Assembly (NCBI GenBank): GCA_023386795.1
Contig: JAEWJB010000024.1
Span: forward strand, 1 to 24,173
Reading direction: 5' to 3'
DNA length: 24,173 bases
Source of the DNA: Pseudomonadota bacterium
Lineage (GTDB): Bacteria > Pseudomonadota > Gammaproteobacteria > Xanthomonadales > Xanthomonadaceae
Shown here: piece by piece, positions 1 to 7,428 of the stretch
Position numbering within the stretch: the first letter of the stretch is position 1
Layout: each line of letters opens with the position of its first letter
Position numbers and translations under genes: made by a program
Notes under the pieces: model-generated
The model's input: only the letters and a program-made list of their open reading frames with translations
What the model was told of the DNA's origin: nothing
The model's database searches: none

Positions 1-2363
1 TTCTCGCCCGGATGCAGCATGTTCCAGCGATCCGCCGCCTGGCAGTCACGCTGCAACTGCGTGTAGCTCGTGACGCTCCACACGTCGGCGGCCACGCCGT
101 ACTTCTCGAGCATCGCCGCGGCGTCGATCACGCCGGGGAGGATCGCGCCGCTGCCGAGCAGCTGCGCGTGCGCCTTCGGCTTCTTGAGCGACGAGGCCTG
201 GAACTTGTAGAGGCCCTTGAGGATGCCTTCCTCGGCGCCCTTGGGCATCGCCGGCATCTCGTAGTTGCCGTTCATCACGGTCAGGTAGTAGAAGACCGCC
301 TCGTTGTCGCGGTACATGCGACGCAGGCCGTCCTTGATGATCACCGCGATTTCGTATGCGAACGCCGGGTCGTACGACAGGCAGTTCGGCACGGACGAGG
401 CGATCAGGTGGCTGTGGCCGTCCTGGTGCTGCAGGCCCTCGCCGTTGAGCGTCGTCCGGCCGGCGGTGCCGCCGAGCAGGAAGCCGCGGGTGCGCATGTC
501 CGCCGCCTGCCAGGCAATGTCGCCCACGCGCTGGAAGCCGAACATCGAGTAGTAGATGTAGAACGGCAGCATCGGCACGTCGGAGACCGAGTAGCTGGTG
601 CCCGCCGCCATCCACGAGGCGATCGCACCCGGCTCGCTGATGCCCTGCTGCAGCACCTGGCCGCCCTGGTCTTCGCGGTAGTACATCAGCTGGTCGGCGT
701 CGACCGGCTTGTACTTCTGGCCGAACGGCGCGTAGATGCCGATCTGGCGGAACATGCCTTCCATGCCGAAGGTGCGGGCCTCGTCGGCCACGATCGGCAC
801 GATGCGCGGGCCGATCTCCTTGTCGCGCAGCGCGATGTTCAGCGTCTGCACGAAGGCCATGGTCGAGCTGTAGGTGCGCTCGCCACTGTCCTTGAGCAGG
901 CGCTCGAACTTGTCCAGCGTCGGCGCCACGAACGACTGCGTCGCCTTCGGGCGGCGCTGCGGCAGGTAGCCGCCGAGCTCGGCACGGCGCGCCTTGAGGT
1001 ACTGCACTTCCGGCGAATCTTCGCCCGGGTGGTAGAACGGCACCTGGCCGTCGGCCAGCTGGGCGTCGCTCACCGGGATATTGAAGCGGTCGCGGAAATG
1101 CTTGACGGCTTCGTCGTCCAGCTTCTTGGTCTGGTGGGTCGGGTTGAGCGATTCACCCGCCGAACCCATGCCGTAGCCCTTGACCGTCTTGGCCAGGATC
1201 ACCGTCGGCATGCCCTTGGTGTTCACGGCCTGGTGGTAGGCGGCGTACACCTTGTGCGGGTCGTGGCCACCGCGGTTGAGGCGCCAGATGTCGTCGTCGG
1301 ACAGGCCGGCCACCATCGCGGCGGTCTCCGGGTACTTGCCGAAGAAATGCTCGCGGGTATACGCACCGCCGAACGCCTTGCAGTTCTGGTATTCGCCGTC
1401 GACGGTTTCCATCATCAGCTTCTTCAGGACGCCGTTGGTGTCCTTGGCCAGCAGGGCATCCCAGTAACCGCCCCACAGCAGCTTGATGACGTTCCAGCCG
1501 CCACCGCGGAACACGCCTTCCAGCTCCTGGATGATCTTGCCGTTGCCGCGCACCGGGCCGTCCAGGCGCTGCAGGTTGCAGTTCACCACGAAGATCAGGT
1601 TGTCCAGGCCTTCGCGGCCGGCCAGCGCGATGGCGCCGAGGGTTTCCGGCGCGTCCGACTCGCCGTCGCCGATGAAGCACCACACCTTGCGGTCGGACTT
1701 CTCGATCAGGCCGCGGTTCTCCAGGTACTTCATGAACTGCGCCTGGTAGATCGCGCCGAGCGGGCCCAGGCCCATCGAGACGGTCGGGGTCTGCCAGAAC
1801 TCGGGCATCAGCCACGGGTGCGGGTAGGAGGAAATGCCCTGGCCATCCACTTCCATGCGGAAGTTGTCCAGCTGGGCTTCGGTGATGCGGCCTTCCAGGA
1901 ACGCGCGAGCGTAGATGCCCGGGGCGCTGTGGCCCTGGATGTAGAGCAGGTCGCCGGGGTGCTTGTCCGAAGGCGCGCGCCAGAAATGGTTGAAGCCCAC
2001 GTCGTACAGCGTGGCCGCCGAGGCGAACGAAGCGATGTGGCCGCCCAGGTCGCCCGGCTTGCGGTTGGCGCGCACGACGGTGGCCATGGCGTTCCAGCGG
2101 ATGATCGAGCGGATCTTCCACTCCATCGCCGCATCACCCGGGCTCTTGGCTTCGTTGGCCGGGGAAATGGTGTTGACGTACTCGGTGGTCGGCGAGAACG
2201 GCAGGTAGGCACCGGCACGGCGGGTCTGCTCGACCATGCCTTCCAGCAGCTGGTGCGCGCGCTCCGGACCCTCGACATCGATGACCGCCTTGAGCGATTC
2301 GAGCCACTCCTGGGTCTCGAGCGGGTTCGGATCGTTCTGCAGTACTTCGTTCAACCAGTTCAT
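1..2363 (-). CDS. aceE: Pyruvate dehydrogenase E1 component, homodimeric type (3' end outside window)
   Basis: Thiamine-diphosphate E1 subunit of the cytoplasmic pyruvate dehydrogenase complex. It decarboxylates pyruvate and passes the acetyl group to the lipoyl domains of E2. About 787 codons are visible, starting MNWLNEVLQNDPNP. The family is usually close to 890 residues, so roughly the last 100 are lost at the window edge. The ThDP/Mg motif GDGE lies at residues 232-235, the position seen in E. coli AceE, and the flanking sequence CFIGDGESDAPE is typical. The ATG at 2361-2363 is preceded by GGGAG at a short spacing. The gene is read away from the phosphatase operon. E2 and E3 genes, if adjacent, lie to the left of the window. 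No frameshift is seen. A plus-strand reading frame runs across this whole gene but is an antisense shadow. Confidence 0.97.
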   Translation of the reverse strand, partial: MNWLNEVLQNDPNPLETQEWLESLKAVIDVEGPERAHQLLEGMVEQTRRAGAYLPFSPTTEYVNTISPANEAKSPGDAAMEWKIRSIIRWNAMATVVRANRKPGDLGGHIASFASAATLYDVGFNHFWRAPSDKHPGDLLYIQGHSAPGIYARAFLEGRITEAQLDNFRMEVDGQGISSYPHPWLMPEFWQTPTVSMGLGPLGAIYQAQFMKYLENRGLIEKSDRKVWCFIGDGESDAPETLGAIALAGREGLDNLIFVVNCNLQRLDGPVRGNGKIIQELEGVFRGGGWNVIKLLWGGYWDALLAKDTNGVLKKLMMETVDGEYQNCKAFGGAYTREHFFGKYPETAAMVAGLSDDDIWRLNRGGHDPHKVYAAYHQAVNTKGMPTVILAKTVKGYGMGSAGESLNPTHQTKKLDDEAVKHFRDRFNIPVSDAQLADGQVPFYHPGEDSPEVQYLKARRAELGGYLPQRRPKATQSFVAPTLDKFERLLKDSGERTYSSTMAFVQTLNIALRDKEIGPRIVPIVADEARTFGMEGMFRQIGIYAPFGQKYKPVDADQLMYYREDQGGQVLQQGISEPGAIASWMAAGTSYSVSDVPMLPFYIYYSMFGFQRVGDIAWQAADMRTRGFLLGGTAGRTTLNGEGLQHQDGHSHLIASSVPNCLSYDPAFAYEIAVIIKDGLRRMYRDNEAVFYYLTVMNGNYEMPAMPKGAEEGILKGLYKFQASSLKKPKAHAQLLGSGAILPGVIDAAAMLEKYGVAADVWSVTSYTQLQRDCQAADRWNMLHPGE

Positions 2364-2659
2364 AACGCTCCCGGGTACGGCGCGCGGGGGCCGCCGTGCA
2401 ATGTTTTCGTGAACCTTGAAGTGTAACCCAGCCGTATTGCCGCATTCCTCGCTACGGGTGCGTATGGAATGGCGGGAAAAGCAGCGTTCCATGGGTGTCC
2501 GCGGCTGTCCCGCGGGACAGCGATGCGGTGGGGGAATAGGCGGGGCGGGTGGAGGGAATAGGGCGTGGCACCAGATGCCGGAACTGTGCCGCGGCCATCT
2601 GGCGCAGGCCTGGCGCTGGGGTGATGATCCGGGCTTCGCCGGCACCGGAAGCCGTTCGC
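2364..2659. other. Divergent intergenic region, aceE / phosphatase
   Basis: About 296 bases separate the two start codons. I find no convincing small gene. On the minus strand a TTACACT stretch (around 2417-2423) could act as a -10 for aceE, but I find no good -35. The clearest structure is the 18-bp perfect palindrome at 2504-2521, listed separately. The classic PdhR half-site pair (AATTGGT/ACCAATT) is not present. Confidence 0.6.
2504..2521. repeat. 18-bp perfect palindrome GCTGTCCCGCGGGACAGC
   Basis: Every base of GCTGTCCCGCGGGACAGC pairs with its mirror, and the symmetry ends exactly at 2504 and 2521. It sits between the divergent aceE and phosphatase starts, about 140 bases from each. 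With no loop and no T-run it is a poor terminator. It could be an operator for a dimeric regulator of one or both genes, or a stray extragenic palindrome. The symmetry is seen directly; the function is inferred. Confidence 0.5.
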
Positions 2660-4636
2660 ATGGACAGCACCTCCCCGCCCCCCAAGCCCCAGGTGCGTTG
2701 GCGCCATAGCCTGCGCACCCGCATGCTGGTCGGCGCGGTACTCAGCCTGGCTGCGCTGCTGGGCCTGCTGGGCACGCTGTTCTATCTCGGCGCCCGCGCC
2801 GAACTGGTCACCGCCGCGCGCAAGGAAGTGGATGGCCTCACCCAGCAGAGCGCCCGCAGCCTGGCCGCGACGCTGGATTCGGTGCAGGTCAGCGGCCGCA
2901 CGCTGGCCGCCAGCGCCGGAGCCGTGGGCGCCCAGCCGTTCAACCTGCGCGCCCTGCTCGAAGCCAGCCTGACCGGCGACAGCGACATCGCCGGCGCCAT
3001 GATCGTGCTGGCCCCGCGCACGGCAAAGCAGGCCAACGATCCGGGCTTTGTCTGGTACATCCGCCGGGCCGGCGACAAGCTCCTGGAGCAGTCCGCCCAG
3101 GACCTGGGCTACGACTATCGTCTAATGCCGTGGTACCAGCGCACGATGACCACCCGCCAAGCGTGGTGGTCCGAACCGTATGCAAACTCGGCCACGGGCG
3201 GGGAGCTGTTCACCACCTACAACCTGCCGGTCACGCGGCCGGGCGATGGGCCCGGCGCCGAACCCATCGGCATGGTGAGCGTGGACGTGCCGGTGCGCCG
3301 GCTGCGCGACATCGTGCGCGAGCTGCCGGACAACTTTGGCGTGCAGGCCACGTTGCTCTCGCCGGAAGGGCTGTTCGTGCTCAACCCGGACCCGGCCTTG
3401 AACCTGCGCCGCACGTTGGCCCAGCAGGTGCAGCGCGCGCGCCCGGACCTGGCCCCGCTGGTGCAGGCGATGGCGGCCGGCCAGACGGCGGCGTTCGAAC
3501 ATCGCGCGCCCGACGGGCAGGTGTACTTCACCCGCAGCGCGGCAGTGGGCAAGAGCGGCTGGACGTTCGTGCTTTCAGCCTCGCGCGGCTACGTGCTGGC
3601 GGGGCTGAACCGGCTGGCGCTGTGGGTCGCACTGGGTGCGGTGACCGGCCTGGTGCTGTGGTGGGTACTGATGCGCCGCTTCGCGTCGCGCCTTACCCGC
3701 CCCATCGAGGATCTCACCGCGGCAGCCGCGCAGTTTCGTCGGGGCGATTTCGATTTCACCCTGCCGCACGTGCAGCGCCACGACGAGGTGGGCGTGATGG
3801 CGCGCGCGTTCGACATCGCGCGTGGCTCGATCCGCCAGCAGATGGACGAGATCGGCCAGATGACGGCCGCGCGCGAACGCATGCAGAGCGAGTTGCAGAT
3901 CGCGCGCGACATCCAGCTGGCGATGCTGCCCTCCGGGCGCACCTTCGATACCGCCGGCTCGCACCTGGAAACCTGCGCGCGGCTGGAGCCGGCGAAGATG
4001 GTGGGCGGCGATTTCTACCACTTCTTCGAGACCGCGCCGGGCCAGCTGTGGTTCGTGATCGGCGATGTGTCGGACAAGGGCGTGCCGGCGGCGTTGTTCA
4101 TGGCGCGCACGGTGAGCGTGCTCGAAGTCGCGGCGCGGCGGCACACGCGGCCGGACGGCATCCTGATCGCCGCCTCGCGCCGGCTGGCCGAGAACAACGA
4201 CACCTGCATGTTCGCCACCGTGTTGTGCGGGCTCATCAACGTGGACAGCGGTGACTTCTGGCTTTCCAGCGCGGGTCACGAGGCGCCGCTGCTCGTGGAC
4301 GCGCAGGCCGGCGTGCAGGGGTTGCCGCTGGAATCCGGACCGCCGCTGGGTATCGAGGAGCAGACACACTACCCCCTGCTGCGTGGCCGGCTGGCGCCGG
4401 GGCAGACGTTGTTCGGATACACCGACGGCGTCACCGACGCGCTGGACGAGCAAGCGCAGGCCTACGGGCTGGCGCGCCTGCATGCCGCGCTGCGGCCCGG
4501 GCGCAGCGCCGCCGAACAGTGCGCCGCAGTGGTGGAGGACCTCCACCGGTTCACTGGCCAGGCGGAGCCGTTCGACGACATCACGCTGCTGGCGATACGC
4601 TTGCGCCGGGAGCCTGGGGAGGCACAGCGCACATGA
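2660..4636 (+). CDS. Membrane SpoIIE/RsbU-type serine phosphatase (PP2C) with extracytoplasmic sensor and HAMP
   Basis: Predicted to dephosphorylate the STAS anti-anti-sigma-type protein encoded two genes downstream, in response to an external signal. The 658 residues comprise TM1 (about 22-44), an extracytoplasmic region resembling a double-Cache sensor (about 45-315), TM2 (about 319-339), a HAMP and linker helix (about 340-410), and a C-terminal PP2C/SpoIIE domain. Metal-site motifs are intact: GGDFYH at 449-454, GDVSDKG at 468-474 (D469), YTDGVTDA at 587-594 and FDDIT at 638-642. I chose ATG 2660 because GGAAG lies 8 bases upstream and the protein then begins just before TM1; the frame stays open to 2549. 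Its stop overlaps the next start (ATGA). The ligand is unknown. The architecture resembles SiaA and HAMP-RsbU proteins. Confidence 0.9.
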   Translation: MDSTSPPPKPQVRWRHSLRTRMLVGAVLSLAALLGLLGTLFYLGARAELVTAARKEVDGLTQQSARSLAATLDSVQVSGRTLAASAGAVGAQPFNLRALLEASLTGDSDIAGAMIVLAPRTAKQANDPGFVWYIRRAGDKLLEQSAQDLGYDYRLMPWYQRTMTTRQAWWSEPYANSATGGELFTTYNLPVTRPGDGPGAEPIGMVSVDVPVRRLRDIVRELPDNFGVQATLLSPEGLFVLNPDPALNLRRTLAQQVQRARPDLAPLVQAMAAGQTAAFEHRAPDGQVYFTRSAAVGKSGWTFVLSASRGYVLAGLNRLALWVALGAVTGLVLWWVLMRRFASRLTRPIEDLTAAAAQFRRGDFDFTLPHVQRHDEVGVMARAFDIARGSIRQQMDEIGQMTAARERMQSELQIARDIQLAMLPSGRTFDTAGSHLETCARLEPAKMVGGDFYHFFETAPGQLWFVIGDVSDKGVPAALFMARTVSVLEVAARRHTRPDGILIAASRRLAENNDTCMFATVLCGLINVDSGDFWLSSAGHEAPLLVDAQAGVQGLPLESGPPLGIEEQTHYPLLRGRLAPGQTLFGYTDGVTDALDEQAQAYGLARLHAALRPGRSAAEQCAAVVEDLHRFTGQAEPFDDITLLAIRLRREPGEAQRT

Positions 4637-5070
4637 GGATGGACCTGGACATGGCCCCTTCGCTGGAAGCGTTGGCGGGGCTGAACGACCAGTTGGAAGA
4701 TTCCTTGCTGCAGCGGGGCGTGGTCGCCGAGCGCATCGGGCAGGTACGCCTGATCGTGGAGGAACTGGCCGCCAACGCGCTGCACCACGGCGAATGCGCC
4801 GCGCGCGGCATGCCGCTGCGCCTGCGCGTGTCGGTGGACCACGCCGCGCTGGTGCTGGAACTGCGCGAACACGGGCAGGCGTTCGACCCGGCACGCGCGG
4901 CGATGCCGGCCTTGACGGCGGGCATCGACGAGCGCCCCGTGGGCGGGCTGGGGCTGTTCCTGGTGCAGCAGCTGGCCGACGAACTCGATTACCGGCGTGA
5001 AGGCGACGCCAACATCGTCCGTGTCACCTTGCTGCATCCCTTCTCTGCGGATTTGGAGGATGTGCCGTGA
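4633..5070 (+). CDS. RsbW/SpoIIAB-like HATPase (anti-sigma factor / STAS kinase)
   Basis: A 145-residue GHKL ATPase of the anti-sigma regulatory family, expected to bind a target protein and to phosphorylate the STAS partner encoded next. The N-box is EELAANALHHG with Asn48. The G2 box VGGLGLFLVQQLAD (103-116) is canonical. The G1 box reads EHGQAFDP (79-86), where the family usually has DxGxGFDP, so the usual Asp is Glu and one Gly is Ala. The ATG at 4633 overlaps the phosphatase stop in ATGA, and GGGGAGG lies about 10 bases upstream. No sigma factor or other obvious target is encoded in the window. The G1 changes leave open whether it is a full kinase or mainly a binding switch. Confidence 0.88.
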   Translation: MRMDLDMAPSLEALAGLNDQLEDSLLQRGVVAERIGQVRLIVEELAANALHHGECAARGMPLRLRVSVDHAALVLELREHGQAFDPARAAMPALTAGIDERPVGGLGLFLVQQLADELDYRREGDANIVRVTLLHPFSADLEDVP

Positions 5071-5465
5071 CCACCCTGAGCATCCAGATCGACCCCCCGC
5101 AGGACAACCGCCAGCGCGTGATCCTCAGCGGGCGGCTGGACACGCACACCTACCAGGCGCTGGACGAGGCGCTGTCGCCGCTGCTGGCCACCACCGTGCA
5201 GACGCTGGTGCTGGACCTGAGCGGGCTGGAGTACATCTCCAGCGCCGGCATCCGTTCGATCTTCAAGGCGCGCAAGGCGCTGGCCCCGCGCAACGGGAAG
5301 GTGCTGGTGACGCATCCCCAGCCGCAGATCCGCAAGGTGTTCGACATGGTGAAGGCAGTGCCGTTGGGCGAGATCTTCACCTCCACGCAGGAGCTGGATG
5401 CGTACCTGGAGGCCATGCAGCGCAAGGTGATCGAGGAAGGCGACGCGGCCGCCTCCTCCTTGTAG
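5067..5465 (+). CDS. STAS-domain anti-sigma factor antagonist (RsbV/SpoIIAA-like)
   Basis: A single STAS domain of 132 residues, the phosphorylatable member of the partner switch. The unphosphorylated form should bind the HATPase and release its target. The core LVLDLSGLEYISSAGIRSI is conserved. Aligned to SpoIIAA (phospho-Ser58 in DSSG), the predicted acceptor is Ser59 in ISSAG, with a Ser replacing the usual preceding Asp. It uses a GTG start overlapping the previous stop (GTGA), with GGAGGA 6 bases upstream, so all three genes are translationally coupled. The TAG stop lies inside a GTAG-type palindromic element. The length and fold match free-standing RsbV proteins. The downstream target is unknown. 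Confidence 0.9.
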   Translation: MTTLSIQIDPPQDNRQRVILSGRLDTHTYQALDEALSPLLATTVQTLVLDLSGLEYISSAGIRSIFKARKALAPRNGKVLVTHPQPQIRKVFDMVKAVPLGEIFTSTQELDAYLEAMQRKVIEEGDAAASSL

Positions 5466-5485
5466 GAGCGGCTTGAGCCGCGACC
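5462..5485 (+). repeat. GTAG-type REP palindrome at the end of the STAS gene
   Basis: GTAGGAG is followed by a 6-bp perfect stem, GCGGCT (5468-5473) and AGCCGC (5476-5481), with a TG loop. Short REP elements opening with GTAG are a known class in Stenotrophomonas and relatives (SMAG elements). It lies between the converging STAS and DUF1028 genes, supplies the STAS TAG stop (5463-5465), and abuts the DUF1028 stop at 5486. It may also help end transcription, although there is no T-run. Confidence 0.7.
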
Positions 5486-6445
5486 TCAGCGCCCTCCGGC
5501 CACACGTTGCTCGTCGGCCAACGCGGCATACAACGGGTCGCGCAGTTCCTCTTTGGCCCAAACCGGGTTGAGCCGCCGGAACACCGCCAGCCGTTCGATC
5601 GCCACCGCGTGCTCCCCCTGCTGCATCGCCAGTCGCGCCGCGCGGCGCCAGAGGCGGTCCCAGTCATGGCTCTGCGCCAGCGCCGCCGCCGCTTCGCGGT
5701 CCGCGCCTGCACGATCGCCGCGGGCCAGCAACCTTTCCGCCCGCAGCATGCCCTGGTGCGCCTGGCGGCGATCCAGCAGCGCGCGCAGGTCGCGCACCGG
5801 GTCTTGCGAGGCGTCCACGCGCAGGTCCACGTCCGCCCAACCGCCCTGCGGCGTGCGTACCAGCAACGCGGCCGACATCGCGCCGATCCGCTGCCCGCCC
5901 GCCGCCTGCCCCGCTTCCAGCGCAGCCATCAGCCGCGCGTCCAGCGCCCCGGCGGTGGCGAGGAAGCGCACGCGCATCGCCTCCAATACCTGGGGGCCGG
6001 CCAGTCCGTTGCCCTGCACGCTGAAGCCCTCGCCCTGCAGCGCTCCCGCCCAGCCAGCCGCCCGCGCATGCGCGCCGGTGTAGGCGGCGCTGGCGCCGTC
6101 GGCCGCGACGAGGCCGATCTGCCGGTCGCGCGCATCGCCGTCCTCGCCATCGTCCGTGGCGATCAGGCTATCGAGCACGGCCGCCGGCGCCTGCCCGCGC
6201 GCCAGCGCGGCCAATCCTTGCGGCCCATGCGCCGGCCGCGTCTCGAACTGACTGGCCAACGCGCCGACCTTCGCCCGCGCCGCCGGTACCGACGCCCCCA
6301 CTGCAAGGTTGTGGGTCGCCACGGCCACGCCGCAGCTGCCATCCGGGTCGCAGGCGACGATCGACCAGGTCGCCATCGCCGAGACCGGGCAACCGCAGGC
6401 CAGCAGGCCGAACAACAGGGGAAGCGAACGCGCGGGCACGGGCAT
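5486..6445 (-). CDS. Exported DUF1028 family protein (Ntn-hydrolase-like)
   Basis: A 319-residue protein beginning with a signal peptide (residues 1 to about 23, hydrophobic LPLLFGLLACG). The mature start, TWSIVACDP, is typical of DUF1028 proteins, which are assigned to the N-terminal-nucleophile hydrolase fold and have no settled function. DGSCGVAVATHNLAVGA and GPQGLAALARG are family motifs. After about residue 215 an alpha-helical, Ala/Arg-rich tail resembling TPR repeats (RAERLLARGDRAGADREAAA) is added, so the protein is longer than the bare domain. The ATG at 6443-6445 has AGGAGG 6 bases upstream. It is convergent with the STAS gene and divergent from the PadR gene. The periplasmic location is inferred from the signal peptide; the substrate is unknown. 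Confidence 0.85.
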   Translation of the reverse strand: MPVPARSLPLLFGLLACGCPVSAMATWSIVACDPDGSCGVAVATHNLAVGASVPAARAKVGALASQFETRPAHGPQGLAALARGQAPAAVLDSLIATDDGEDGDARDRQIGLVAADGASAAYTGAHARAAGWAGALQGEGFSVQGNGLAGPQVLEAMRVRFLATAGALDARLMAALEAGQAAGGQRIGAMSAALLVRTPQGGWADVDLRVDASQDPVRDLRALLDRRQAHQGMLRAERLLARGDRAGADREAAAALAQSHDWDRLWRRAARLAMQQGEHAVAIERLAVFRRLNPVWAKEELRDPLYAALADEQRVAGGR

Positions 6446-6592
6446 CGGGGGCCTCCTGACGGATGGGTGCCGGCGGCCCCGTCACCCCTCGCGGCGGGGC
6501 ACGTCCTTGCCGGCCTATCGAACCAACGAGGCTTGGATGCGCCGGGCGCCGAAAAGGTTGCGGGAGGCGACACTTGCGTCGCCGGCGGATTT

Positions 6593-6627
6593 CGATATAT
6601 CGTTCTCGCGCCTAAAAACGATATATC
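6593..6627. promoter_or_regulatory. Paired CGATATATC operator upstream of the PadR-reductase operon
   Basis: GATATATCGTT (6594-6604) and AACGATATATC (6617-6627) form a perfect 11-bp inverted repeat with a 12-base spacer. CGATATATC is also repeated directly, 26 bases apart, and the left copy extends to the palindrome CGATATATCG. This is an AT-rich island in GC-rich DNA, ending 9 bases before the PadR ATG. A TTGCGT (6574-6579) with TATATC (6596-6601) could form a promoter through the left site. It is most simply the autoregulatory operator of the PadR protein, since YqjI-type regulators use paired sites. Confidence 0.75.
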
Positions 6628-6636
6628 TAAAAGACC

Positions 6637-7428
6637 ATGCATACGCCCTTCTTCCGTTTCGGCCGTCACGATGGCGACGCCCAAGGCCCTCGTGGCCCGC
6701 ATCCGTTCTTCGGCCACCACGGCCATCGCGCCCACCCGGCCGATGCCGAGCCACACCATGGCGAACGCCACGGCCCGCGGGGCGGGCACGGCCGCCACGG
6801 CTTTCCGTTCGGCTTCGACGGCCGTCACTCCCACGGCGACGAAGCCCGCTGCCACGAGCGCGGCGGACGCGGCGGCCCGGGCCGTGGCCCCGGCGGCTTC
6901 GGCCCGCGTGGCGGTCGCGGCGGGGGTGATTTCGACGACCTGCGCGATGGTCGCGGCCGAGGCCGTGGCGGCGCGCGCGCGCTCGGCCACGGCGATCTGC
7001 GCCACCTGATGCTGCACCTCATCGCCGAACAACCGCGCCACGGCTACGAGCTGATCCGGCTGATCGAGGAGCTGTTCCATGGCGCCTATACGCCGAGCGC
7101 CGGCGCGATCTACCCCACCCTCGCCCAGCTGGAAGACATGGGCCTGATCGCGGCCACCGCCGAGGAAGGCCGCAAGCGCTATGCCATCACCGAGGAAGGC
7201 CGCGCCCATATGCAGGAGGCGCACGAGGCCATCGAGGCGGCGCGCCTGCGCACGCACCGCAGCGCGCGCGAGTTCGCCAAGGCGCAGATTCCGCAGCCGG
7301 TGCGCGAGGCGTTCAGCCGCATCAAGCACGCCGTGCTGCAGCGGCACGGGCAGTGGAGCGAAGAGGAGATCGCCCGCGTCGCCGCCCTGCTCAACCAGGC
7401 CGCCGACGGCATGGAGGAAGGCCAGTGA
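6637..7428 (+). CDS. PadR-family regulator with His-rich N-terminus (YqjI/NfeR-like)
   Basis: A 263-residue transcriptional repressor. Residues 1-115 are low-complexity and His/Gly/Arg/Asp-rich, with fifteen His in the first 73 residues and one Cys (C72). Residues 119-190 form a PadR winged helix; HGYELIRLIEEL and YTPSAGAIYPTL closely resemble E. coli YqjI, a nickel-responsive PadR repressor of the ferric reductase gene yqjH. A helical C-terminal dimerisation region follows. The gene is coupled to a siderophore-interacting reductase gene, which is the expected target. The paired operator just upstream suggests autoregulation. There is no clear Shine-Dalgarno sequence before ATG 6637; a -10-like TATCTA at 6624-6629 would give a near-leaderless message (inference). 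The metal ligand is inferred from the His-rich tail. Confidence 0.88.
   Translation: MHTPFFRFGRHDGDAQGPRGPHPFFGHHGHRAHPADAEPHHGERHGPRGGHGRHGFPFGFDGRHSHGDEARCHERGGRGGPGRGPGGFGPRGGRGGGDFDDLRDGRGRGRGGARALGHGDLRHLMLHLIAEQPRHGYELIRLIEELFHGAYTPSAGAIYPTLAQLEDMGLIAATAEEGRKRYAITEEGRAHMQEAHEAIEAARLRTHRSAREFAKAQIPQPVREAFSRIKHAVLQRHGQWSEEEIARVAALLNQAADGMEEGQ

Noticed and set aside
12..2426. An 804-codon open frame on the plus strand across aceE
   Set aside because: It is antisense to a clearly conserved gene. The Arg/His/Val/Leu-rich translation is typical of shadow frames in GC-rich DNA and matches no family.
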